The position numbers and the translations under genes were made by a program. Positions 1 to 5,291 of a DNA stretch of 5,291 nt are shown piece after piece. The stretch covers positions 1 to 5,291 of the forward strand of contig VGGM01000135.1 in assembly GCA_016868515.1 (NCBI GenBank), in the 5' to 3' direction. Source of the DNA: Bacteroidota bacterium (GTDB lineage Bacteria; Bacteroidota; Bacteroidia; Bacteroidales; VadinHA17). Positions within the stretch are counted from its first letter, which is position 1; every line of letters starts with the position of its first letter. The notes beneath the pieces were generated by a model that had not been told where the DNA came from, did no database searches, and saw only the letters and a program-made list of their open reading frames with translations.

Positions 1-193
1 CATCGGGCGATGCAGCGCCTATAAGGCTGATCAGGTTAATAATAGCCGCCTTCGGTGTGGTGAATATCTTCTCGCCCGACAGAAGGTATTCATTATCAGC
101 AAAAGGGTCATCATCGCGCGAGCACGACACTGCTATGGCAACCAGTAAGGGCAGCGCAAAGGCATATGGTGAGAAACGGAAAAATCTGTGCAT
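1..193 (-). CDS. Exported lipoprotein, N-terminal part (gene runs off left edge)
   Basis: Reading leftward from an ATG at 193-191, the frame stays open for 64 codons to the window edge. The N-terminus is a lipoprotein signal peptide: His/Arg residues at 2, 3 and 6, a hydrophobic stretch over residues 10-22, then Ala-Val-Ser-Cys with the lipidated Cys at residue 24. The residues after the Cys are Ser-Arg-Asp-Asp-Asp, an acidic run resembling the Bacteroidota lipoprotein export signal, so the mature protein may face outward on the outer membrane (inference). The mature start, around Asn-Glu-Tyr-Leu-Leu-Ser-Gly-Glu (residues 34-41), faintly resembles the N-terminal segment of Bacteroidota alpha/beta-hydrolase lipoproteins, but too little is present to assign a function. 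The start is supported by a TATCTTTG -7 box on the same strand at 221-214, leaving a short leader. The rightward frame over 57-281 is its antisense shadow. Confidence 0.75.
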   Translation of the reverse strand, partial: MHRFFRFSPYAFALPLLVAIAVSCSRDDDPFADNEYLLSGEKIFTTPKAAIINLISLIGAASPD

Positions 194-213
194 GGTAAGT
201 TCTCTTATATCTG

Positions 214-221
214 CAAAGATA
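214..221 (-). promoter_or_regulatory. Bacteroidota -7 box for the leftward lipoprotein gene
   Basis: The minus strand reads TATCTTTG, an exact match to the TAnnTTTG -7 consensus of the Bacteroidota primary sigma factor. It ends 20 bases before the lipoprotein ATG (193), so transcription would start near 208 and leave a leader of roughly 15 bases. I see no convincing TTG-type -33 element about 19 bases upstream, so the call rests on the -7 box and its placement. Confidence 0.6.
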
Positions 222-234
222 GCTTATGGTTTCT

Positions 235-242
235 TATCTTTG
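235..242 (+). promoter_or_regulatory. Bacteroidota -7 box for the ABC-F operon
   Basis: TATCTTTG matches the TAnnTTTG -7 consensus exactly and lies 17 bases before the ATG at 260, giving a predicted transcript start near 248 and a leader of about 12 bases. It also decides the start of the ABC-F gene, because the in-frame ATG at 188 would lie upstream of this promoter. A -33 element is not clear: its expected place (about 212-216) overlaps the opposing -7 box. Confidence 0.65.
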
Positions 243-259
243 TGCGCCCCGGCAGAAAG

Positions 260-2209
260 ATGGTATCGGTACGTGACATAGAGGTGACATTTGGCAGCTT
301 TACGCTGATGAAGGATGTTTCATTCCTCATAAACCGGCAGGAGCGGACAGGTCTGGCCGGCAGGAACGGGGCCGGAAAGACTACCCTTTTGAAAATAATG
401 GCCGGTCAGCAGCAGCCAACAAGGGGCTCAGTGGAACGGCCGTCGGAAATGCGCATCGGATACCTTCCCCAGCAGATGAAGGTATCCGATACAACCACGG
501 TACTTAATGAAGCACTGACAGCCTTTGCCGGACTGAAAGCCATGGAGCATGAAATGGAGCGCTGCCGTTTTGAGGTCTCAAGCCGCACCGACTATCATTC
601 CGGTGACTACCTCACTCTTTGCGACAGGCTGACACATTTGGGTGAACAGTACACAATACTTGGCGGCAACAATTACAGGGCAGAGACCGAACAGACTCTT
701 ACCGGTCTGGGATTCACCCGCGAAGCCCTCAGCCTCCCCACCGCAAGTCTTAGCGGAGGATGGCGGATGAGGGTGGAACTCGCCAGGGTGCTGCTGTCAA
801 AACCCGACCTGCTGCTGCTCGATGAACCCACCAACCACCTCGACATTGAATCAATATCGTGGCTTGAGCAGTATCTGAGGGATTTTCAGGGAGCCGTTAT
901 ACTGGTATCACATGACCGTGCCTTTCTCGACAACATAACATCCAGAACCCTTGAGATATCAACAGGCCGGCTCCATGATTACAAGGTGCCATATTCACGC
1001 TACGAAGAACTGCGGCGAGAGAGGAGGGAACAGCTTGAGGCTGCGTGGAGGAACCAGCAGAAGCTTATTGACGATACCGAAAAATTCATTGAGCGTTTCC
1101 GCTACAAGGCTACCAAGGCCGTCCAGGTACAATCGCGGATAAAGCAGCTTGAAAAAATCGAGAGAATAGAGATCGAAGAGAGGGAAATGCCGGCTATTGA
1201 TATCAGGTTCGCACCGGCGCCCAGATCAGGAACGGTTGTCATAGAAGCTGAAGGCCTCACAAAAACCTATGGCAACCTGGTGGTGCTCGAAAAATGTGGT
1301 ATTATTCTGGAACGGGGCGAAAAGGTAGCATTTGTAGGCCGCAACGGGGAGGGGAAGACCACATTTGCCAGGATTATCACCGGAGAAACCGGGTACACCG
1401 GGACATTTAAAAAAGGGCACAACGTCAGAATCGGTTATTTCGCCCAGAACCAGGATGAGTTGCTCGATGAGGAGAAGAGTGTTTTCAGCACAATTGATGA
1501 CGTGGCTGTTGGTGATGTGCGGGCAAAGATCAGGGACCTGCTCGGGGCGTTTCTCTTTTCAGGCGAGGAGACAGAGAAGAAGGTGAAGGTCCTTTCGGGA
1601 GGTGAGAGATCGCGACTGGCCCTCGTAAAACTTCTGCTCGAGCCTTATAATCTGCTCCTGCTCGATGAACCTACCAACCACCTCGACATGCGGTCGAAGG
1701 AGATCCTGAAACGTGCCCTGCTGAAATATGACGGTACCCTGGTGGTGGTTTCGCATGACCGCGATTTTCTTGACGGACTTGTCACAAAGGTTTACGAATT
1801 CCGCGACCGGAAGATAAGACAGCATATCGGAGGTATCTACGATTTCCTTGAGAAGAGGGACCGTGAGAATAGCCGGTCGCCAGGAAAATTGCAGGTGATG
1901 ACCCCGGCTGAATCGCAGACCGACTTAATGCAGACCGCTGGCAGGATCAGGCATGAAGGGAGGAAGGAGAACGCACGGATAGTCAGGCGTCTGGAGAAAA
2001 AAGTCACGGAATGCGAAGAAAGGATTTCAATAATAGAATCAGAATTGAAAGATATGGATGAGGTTCTCAGAAACCCGGTTCCGCCGCCGGATACTGCTTT
2101 CTTCGAGAGATACGGCGGGCTTAAGGAAGCCCTGGCAAGGGAGATGAGCCTATGGGAGCAGGCTCATTCTGAACTGGAGATTTTTACGGAAACCAACCCG
2201 TTGCAATGA
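260..2209 (+). CDS. ABC-F family ATPase (ribosome-associated, two ABC domains)
   Basis: This is a soluble 649-residue protein with tandem ATP-binding cassettes and no membrane segments. ABC-F proteins bind the ribosomal E site and act on stalled or drug-bound ribosomes; which role applies here cannot be read from sequence. Domain 1 has Walker A GRNGAGKTT (34-42, Lys40), signature LSGGW (164-168), Walker B LLLLDEP with catalytic Glu189, and switch His218. A charged helical linker (about 242-306) is where ABC-F proteins contact P-site tRNA. Domain 2 has GRNGEGKTT (360-368, Lys366), LSGGE (445-449), Glu470 and His499. The tail (about 530-649) is charged and probably coiled-coil at about 565-600 and 615-643. 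All catalytic residues are present, and the length fits the YdiF/YheS-like group. The start at 260 is chosen because Met-Val-Ser-Val begins the normal domain and a promoter lies just upstream; the in-frame ATG at 188 would add 24 atypical residues. Its stop overlaps the next start. A resistance role is possible but nothing here shows it. Confidence 0.95.
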   Translation: MVSVRDIEVTFGSFTLMKDVSFLINRQERTGLAGRNGAGKTTLLKIMAGQQQPTRGSVERPSEMRIGYLPQQMKVSDTTTVLNEALTAFAGLKAMEHEMERCRFEVSSRTDYHSGDYLTLCDRLTHLGEQYTILGGNNYRAETEQTLTGLGFTREALSLPTASLSGGWRMRVELARVLLSKPDLLLLDEPTNHLDIESISWLEQYLRDFQGAVILVSHDRAFLDNITSRTLEISTGRLHDYKVPYSRYEELRRERREQLEAAWRNQQKLIDDTEKFIERFRYKATKAVQVQSRIKQLEKIERIEIEEREMPAIDIRFAPAPRSGTVVIEAEGLTKTYGNLVVLEKCGIILERGEKVAFVGRNGEGKTTFARIITGETGYTGTFKKGHNVRIGYFAQNQDELLDEEKSVFSTIDDVAVGDVRAKIRDLLGAFLFSGEETEKKVKVLSGGERSRLALVKLLLEPYNLLLLDEPTNHLDMRSKEILKRALLKYDGTLVVVSHDRDFLDGLVTKVYEFRDRKIRQHIGGIYDFLEKRDRENSRSPGKLQVMTPAESQTDLMQTAGRIRHEGRKENARIVRRLEKKVTECEERISIIESELKDMDEVLRNPVPPPDTAFFERYGGLKEALAREMSLWEQAHSELEIFTETNPLQ

Positions 2210-2964
2210 GTAAGGAATTTGAAAAACGTTACAGGATACCGGTGTATGATACCGATTTCAGAGGCAGACTATTCCTCCACTCACTGTTCAATTATGTTCA
2301 GGATATAGCCGCCGCGCACGCTGAAATACTGAAATTCGGAAGGGAAGACCTTCAGAAGAACAACAGGTTCTGGATACTGGCAAGAATGTACGCCAGTATA
2401 AATGCCATGCCATCGTGGGGTGAAGAGATAACGCTCCGGACAAGACCGCTGGGTGTTGATGGCCTCTTTGCCCTGAGAGATGTTGGATTGTCGGATAGTA
2501 ACGGATCGGTTATAGCTGCTGTTACAACATCGTGGGTTGTTGTTGACATAACAAGCAGGCGGCCGGTAAGGCCCGACACTTTGCCTGATCTTGCGAGTGG
2601 GGAATTCTCAGGTAATCAGCCTCTTATCAGGAACGCGGAAAAGATCGGCCCTCCTGCTGACGGATGCCCCGTGACAGAATTGTTCATTGTGAAGCCCAGT
2701 GACCTTGACGTCAACCTTCATGTGAACAATGTTAAGTATATTCAGTGGATGTATGACACAATTCCTGTCAGCTACCTTTCTGAACATGTTCCGGTATCGG
2801 CTGAGATAAATTACCTTTCTGAAGCGGTGGAAGGCGACAGCGTTAGGGTTAAATATGAAATACCCGGCTCCGGAAATAACCGCATCCATTGTTCCGTTAT
2901 AAGGGAGAGCGACAGCAGGGAGCTCTGCCGCATTATGACAGAGTGGATACCGGTTGCCAATTGA
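2206..2964 (+). CDS. Acyl-ACP thioesterase (bacterial FatA/FatB-like)
   Basis: This cytoplasmic enzyme hydrolyses acyl-acyl carrier protein to free fatty acid and ACP, ending or diverting fatty-acid synthesis. Its 252 residues fit two tandem hotdog domains. The first (about 1-125) carries family hallmarks: Tyr-Asp-Thr-Asp-Phe-Arg-Gly (14-20), the Asn-Arg-Phe-Trp-Ile-Leu-Ala-Arg block (53-60), and Thr-Ser-Trp followed by Asp-Ile-Thr-Ser-Arg-Arg-Pro (108-120). The second (about 155-250) holds the active-site segment Asp-Leu-Asp-Val-Asn-Leu-His-Val-Asn-Asn (166-175). Asp168, Asn170, His172 and Glu206 line up with the Asp-Asn-His-Glu set described for plant FatB. The plant Cys next to that Glu is Ala207 here. 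The start ATG shares ATGA with the ABC-F stop, and no Shine-Dalgarno sequence lies at usable distance, so expression is probably translationally coupled. Chain-length preference cannot be judged from sequence alone. Confidence 0.92.
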   Translation: MSKEFEKRYRIPVYDTDFRGRLFLHSLFNYVQDIAAAHAEILKFGREDLQKNNRFWILARMYASINAMPSWGEEITLRTRPLGVDGLFALRDVGLSDSNGSVIAAVTTSWVVVDITSRRPVRPDTLPDLASGEFSGNQPLIRNAEKIGPPADGCPVTELFIVKPSDLDVNLHVNNVKYIQWMYDTIPVSYLSEHVPVSAEINYLSEAVEGDSVRVKYEIPGSGNNRIHCSVIRESDSRELCRIMTEWIPVAN

Positions 2965-2980
2965 AAAGTTTTATAACTTT
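2965..2980. repeat. AT-rich inverted repeat in the gap before the GWxTD gene
   Basis: AAAGTT (2965-2970) and AACTTT (2975-2980) form perfect 6-base arms around TTAT. The repeat begins directly after the thioesterase stop and ends 5 bases before the next ATG. The sequence TAACTTTA at 2974-2981 matches the -7 consensus in all but its last base, but a transcript from it would begin almost at the ATG, and no -33 element sits at proper spacing. It may be a weak RNA hairpin, a protein site, or chance in AT-rich DNA. The stem is too AT-rich to call a terminator. Confidence 0.3.
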
Positions 2981-2985
2981 ATCGC

Positions 2986-4323
2986 ATGAGGATTACTCCA
3001 GGATACAGCAGATACAACCTGTTGCTAATGACCGCAGTGGTGTTGTTTATTACAGGTTCATGCAGTGTTACCCGTACAGTTGCGGACGATACGAAGAACA
3101 TGGCTTACCTCTATAATCCCGTAAGCAACCCCTTCAATGCCCGTTTCAGGGTCTTCAACGATACAGGCAATCAGTCGGTACTTTCTGTTAAATTATTCAC
3201 AGATGAGCTTTTCTTCACAGAAGCCAACCCCACAGGTGAGCCACTGGCATCGATGACAGTAACCGTAAGGCTCTTTAATGACTCACAGGGAGGGGTGCTG
3301 GCCGATACGGCATTTGTCGACAACCAGTTTAACAAGAAGATAGTTCAGCCTGAGATAATTATTGACATTCCGCTCAGAACCTTTAACGGATTTGAATACA
3401 CTGCCGAGATAAGGATAATTGACAACTTCACCCGCAGGATAGTTCAGTCATTTGTGAAGTTCAACAGGTTATCGGAGTATACTGCATACAATTTTAAGGT
3501 TATCAATCCTGCAACCGGCACCGAGGTTTTTTCACCTGTCGTAACCGGCAGTGATTTTGTCAGCCTTCGATATCCTTCCAGGCAGGTTGATACGATATTT
3601 GTCCTTTCATACAGCTACTTTGATTTTATTCCCCATGCACCCTCAATGATGCTGCCTGACAGAACACCGGGCCGTGAACCCGACCAAATAGTGACCGTTG
3701 CACTGAACGACACGCTTCCCTTTATGTTTCCTTCCAGGGGTATTTACCTCTGTTCAATCGACAGCAATGTATACGAAGGCTACACCTTCTTCAATTTCGG
3801 AGAGGAGTATCCGGGGCTTTCCCGTGCTGAAAACATGATTGAACCTCTGGCGTATCTGGCAACAGCCGACGAGATGAAAGCCCTGCGTTCCGCCGAAAAG
3901 CCGAAGATGGCCATTGATGAATTCTGGCTTGGCCGCAGCAGCAATATTGAGCGTTCGAGAGAATTGCTGCGCATTTACTACAACAGGGTTATTTTCGCCA
4001 ACCACTATTTTACTTCGTACAAGGAGGGGTGGCGTACCGACCGCGGTATGATATATATAATGTATGGTCCGCCCGATAAGGTATATAAAGGTCCTGCTTC
4101 GGAGGAGTGGGGCTACAGTAAGCCGGTCATCAGGTCGACATGGGGAACCCGCTACAAGCTAAAGGAGGATATGTTATGGTTCACTTTCAGGCATAACCCG
4201 GGCCGGTTCACTGCCAATGACTACTACCTTGTAAGAACCGATGCCCCGACATACTGGGATCAGGCCGTTTCGAACTGGAGAAAGGGCATTGTTTTCAGGC
4301 TCGACAACCCGGAGGATTTTTAG
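2986..4323 (+). CDS. GWxTD-domain lipoprotein of unknown function
   Basis: This 445-residue exported protein belongs to a family named for its GWxTD motif, common in Bacteroidota and without an agreed biochemical role. The N-terminus is a lipoprotein signal: Arg2 and Arg9, hydrophobic residues 11-23, then Thr-Gly-Ser-Cys with the anchor Cys at 26. The following residues (Ser-Val-Thr-Arg-Thr) lack an acidic export signal, so it probably stays on the periplasmic side (inference). Residues about 40-270 are rich in alternating hydrophobic residues and look like beta-sandwich domains. The C-terminal domain (about 282-445) contains Glu-Phe-Trp (312-314), a helical stretch, Gly-Trp-Arg-Thr-Asp-Arg-Gly (348-354) and Ile-Met-Tyr-Gly-Pro-Pro-Asp (358-364), the family core. 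The start at 2986 is preferred over Met15 (3028), which would lose the charged n-region of the signal peptide. It lies 21 bases after the thioesterase and 3 bases before rlmB. I see no catalytic motif of a known enzyme. Confidence 0.88.
   Translation: MRITPGYSRYNLLLMTAVVLFITGSCSVTRTVADDTKNMAYLYNPVSNPFNARFRVFNDTGNQSVLSVKLFTDELFFTEANPTGEPLASMTVTVRLFNDSQGGVLADTAFVDNQFNKKIVQPEIIIDIPLRTFNGFEYTAEIRIIDNFTRRIVQSFVKFNRLSEYTAYNFKVINPATGTEVFSPVVTGSDFVSLRYPSRQVDTIFVLSYSYFDFIPHAPSMMLPDRTPGREPDQIVTVALNDTLPFMFPSRGIYLCSIDSNVYEGYTFFNFGEEYPGLSRAENMIEPLAYLATADEMKALRSAEKPKMAIDEFWLGRSSNIERSRELLRIYYNRVIFANHYFTSYKEGWRTDRGMIYIMYGPPDKVYKGPASEEWGYSKPVIRSTWGTRYKLKEDMLWFTFRHNPGRFTANDYYLVRTDAPTYWDQAVSNWRKGIVFRLDNPEDF
4311..4315 (+). 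promoter_or_regulatory. Shine-Dalgarno-like GGAGG ahead of rlmB
   Basis: GGAGG lies inside the last codons of the GWxTD gene, 11 bases before the rlmB ATG. This spacing is a little long but usable. Bacteroidota rarely depend on such sites, and these bases also encode Pro-Glu-Asp near the GWxTD C-terminus, so it may be coincidental. It does favour the start at 4327. Confidence 0.3.
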
Positions 4324-4326
4324 CAG

Positions 4327-5076
4327 ATGGAACCAGCCGACCACGATTTTATTTTTGGTATCCGCACTGTACTTGAGGCCATCAGGGCAGGAAAAACCGT
4401 TGACAGGCTTCTGGTAAGAAGCGAAGGCAGGGGTACCCTTTATCATGAGCTGCTCGGAGAGGCTGCGAAACTTGGTATTCCGGTACAATATGTGCCTGTT
4501 GCAAAGATTGACAGCATTACACGGAAGAACCACCAGGGGGTTCTGGCCTGGATGTCGGCGGTTGAGTACAGCGATATATTCGCAATTGTCCCTTCCGTTT
4601 TTGAGAAGGGTGAGGAGCCTTTGCTGTTAATACTCGACGGTATTTCCGACGTCAGGAATTTCGGGGCAATAGTACGCTCGGCCGACTGCCTTGGTGCCCA
4701 TGCGATTATTATTCCCGAAAAGGGGTCTGTCCGTGCCGGAGCCGATGCCGTAAAGACTTCCGCCGGTTCGTTGCTGCATTTCCCTGTTTGCAGGGTGAAA
4801 AGCCTTTCGCGGCTCATGGAATTCCTGAGGGATTCGGGTCTGAGAATCGCCGGGGTAAGCGAGAAGTCTTCCCTGCCGGCCCATGATACCGGTCTTACCG
4901 GGCCGCTGGCCCTGATAATGGGTTCGGAAGACCGTGGCATAAGCAGGGAACTGTTGTCAATGTGCGACCTGAAGGTTGCAATACCAATGTCAGGCAGCAC
5001 TGCCTCACTGAACGTTTCAGTGGCAGCCGGCATAATTCTTTATGAGGTGAAGCGCCAGAGAAGCCTCACAACCTGA
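4327..5076 (+). CDS. rlmB: 23S rRNA (guanosine-2'-O-)-methyltransferase RlmB
   Basis: RlmB is a SpoU/TrmH-type SPOUT enzyme that uses S-adenosylmethionine to methylate the 2'-O of G2251 (E. coli numbering) in the P loop of 23S rRNA. The 249 residues match the usual RlmB length. An N-terminal RNA-binding domain (about 7-80) starts Phe-Ile-Phe-Gly-Ile-Arg-Thr-Val-Leu-Glu-Ala and ends near His-Gln-Gly-Val (69-72). The catalytic knot domain (about 97-245) shows motif 1 Asp-Val-Arg-Asn-Phe-Gly-Ala-Ile-Val-Arg (108-117; Asn111, Arg117), motif 2 Met-Gly-Ser-Glu (198-201) followed by Asp-Arg-Gly-Ile-Ser, and motif 3 Ile-Pro-Met (219-221) with Ser-Leu-Asn-Val-Ser (227-231). Motif 2 has Asp202 where many relatives have Gly; this is probably lineage variation. 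The gene starts 3 bases after the GWxTD stop, so it is very likely co-transcribed. A paralogous SpoU-family target such as tRNA is the main alternative, but the HQGV block and length favour RlmB. Confidence 0.9.
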   Translation: MEPADHDFIFGIRTVLEAIRAGKTVDRLLVRSEGRGTLYHELLGEAAKLGIPVQYVPVAKIDSITRKNHQGVLAWMSAVEYSDIFAIVPSVFEKGEEPLLLILDGISDVRNFGAIVRSADCLGAHAIIIPEKGSVRAGADAVKTSAGSLLHFPVCRVKSLSRLMEFLRDSGLRIAGVSEKSSLPAHDTGLTGPLALIMGSEDRGISRELLSMCDLKVAIPMSGSTASLNVSVAAGIILYEVKRQRSLTT

Positions 5077-5089
5077 AAACCGGTTCAGG
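5072..5089. terminator. Small inverted repeat between convergent genes, possible bidirectional terminator
   Basis: CCTGAA (5072-5077) and TTCAGG (5084-5089) form perfect 6-base arms around AACCGG. The repeat contains both stop codons, TGA of rlmB at 5074-5076 and TGA of the leftward gene at 5087-5085. Placement between convergent genes suggests a shared terminator. However, neither strand has a following T-run, and the stem is short and only half G/C, so the call is weak. Confidence 0.3.
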
Positions 5090-5291
5090 AAATGATGCTT
5101 CTTATCCTGTCATCAAGTGCCCTCTGGTCGGCAGTAAACGACGCCAGCCCCCCCAGTGTAAGCAGGGTATCGGGTCCTATTGAACCACTCCTCAGTTTAT
5201 CTTCCCAGTGGCTGAAAACAGGAATCTTTCCGTCGGCAGCGATGGTGACCTGTTCCTCTCTGGTTAGTTCAGGGAACATGTCGGCAAGGCC
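5085..5291 (-). CDS. Unidentified protein, C-terminal part (gene enters from right edge)
   Basis: A leftward frame is open from the right edge to a TGA at 5087-5085, giving 68 residues. A Met occurs at 5279-5277, but the frame is also open upstream of it to the edge (Gly-Leu-Ala-Asp), so the gene is probably cut by the window rather than starting there. The visible part is mixed and soluble-looking, without a signal peptide or membrane segment: Phe-Pro-Glu-Leu-Thr-Arg-Glu-Glu, then Lys-Ile-Pro-Val-Phe-Ser-His-Trp-Glu-Asp, a Leu-Leu-Thr-Leu-Gly-Gly turn, and a charged C-terminal helix Ala-Asp-Gln-Arg-Ala-Leu-Asp-Asp-Arg-Ile. I do not recognise a family. It is taken as real because it is open to the edge, has a plausible composition, and its stop sits symmetrically against that of rlmB 8 bases away. 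Confidence 0.55.
   Translation of the reverse strand, partial: GLADMFPELTREEQVTIAADGKIPVFSHWEDKLRSGSIGPDTLLTLGGLASFTADQRALDDRIRSIIS

Larger units (their letters stand above)
214..242. repeat. Inverted repeat formed by two opposing -7 boxes
   Basis: CAAAGATA (214-221) and TATCTTTG (235-242) are perfect 8-base inverted arms around a 13-base spacer. The arms are the -7 boxes of the two divergent genes, so the symmetry may simply come from two promoters sharing a consensus. It could also be a site for a symmetric DNA-binding protein. The geometry puts each promoter's expected -33 region on or beside the other promoter's -7 box. Confidence 0.7.

Noticed and set aside
188..259. Upstream ATG extending the ABC-F protein by 24 residues
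   Set aside because: It starts upstream of the -7 box at 235-242, would add residues not typical of ABC-F N-termini, and the normal domain start is at 260.
57..281. Rightward 74-residue open frame
   Set aside because: It runs antisense to the lipoprotein signal-peptide region, crosses the divergent promoter and overlaps the ABC-F start; composition looks non-coding.
260..2209. Antibiotic-resistance ABC-F assignment
   Set aside because: The protein sits in a housekeeping-type operon, has the length and layout of general ABC-F factors, and no resistance-specific feature can be read from the sequence.
2889..3116. Rightward 75-residue open frame bridging thioesterase and GWxTD gene
   Set aside because: It is an alternative frame over the end of one supported gene and the signal peptide of the next; no start context or motif supports it.
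4174..4533. Leftward 119-residue open frame
   Set aside because: It is antisense to the GWxTD C-terminus and the start of rlmB, both well-supported genes.
4443..5033. Leftward 196-residue open frame
   Set aside because: It lies entirely antisense to rlmB, whose motifs are clear, and its translation shows no recognisable domain.
1..5291. Mobile element, phage, CRISPR or defence system
   Set aside because: No transposase, integrase, repeat-spacer array, terminal repeats or tRNA target was seen, and base composition and codon use appear even across genes.

Overview
The window looks like a chromosomal housekeeping segment from a Bacteroidota bacterium, probably in or near the Bacteroidales, with roughly balanced base composition. 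Three things point there: two exact TAnnTTTG boxes (the -7 element of the Bacteroidota primary sigma factor) placed back to back in the only true divergent intergenic region; almost no Shine-Dalgarno sequences ahead of starts; and the gene content (a bacterial FatA-like acyl-ACP thioesterase, a GWxTD-domain lipoprotein, and a lipoprotein with an acidic run just after its lipid-anchored cysteine). No mobile element, CRISPR array, tRNA or rRNA is visible.

Layout: positions 1-193 hold the first 64 codons of a leftward lipoprotein gene that runs off the left edge. Positions 194-259 are a compact divergent promoter region. Four rightward genes follow and look like one operon: an ABC-F family ATPase (260-2209), an acyl-ACP thioesterase (2206-2964, sharing the ATGA start/stop overlap), a GWxTD-domain lipoprotein (2986-4323, after a 21-base gap with an AT-rich inverted repeat) and the 23S rRNA 2'-O-methyltransferase RlmB (4327-5076, 3 bases after the previous stop). 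A leftward gene of unknown function (3' part only, 5085-5291) converges on rlmB. The 8-base gap between them lies inside a small inverted repeat that covers both stop codons.

How the genes may work together: the first and last operon genes act on the ribosome (ABC-F proteins bind the E site; RlmB modifies the peptidyl-transferase P loop). The middle two concern the cell envelope (fatty-acid release from acyl carrier protein; a lipoprotein exported across the inner membrane). The tight spacing suggests co-expression, but a shared pathway is only an inference.

No clearly new system is visible. The points most worth following are the overlapping divergent promoters built as an inverted repeat, the uncharacterised GWxTD lipoprotein locked between two well-defined enzymes, and the unidentified gene at the right edge.
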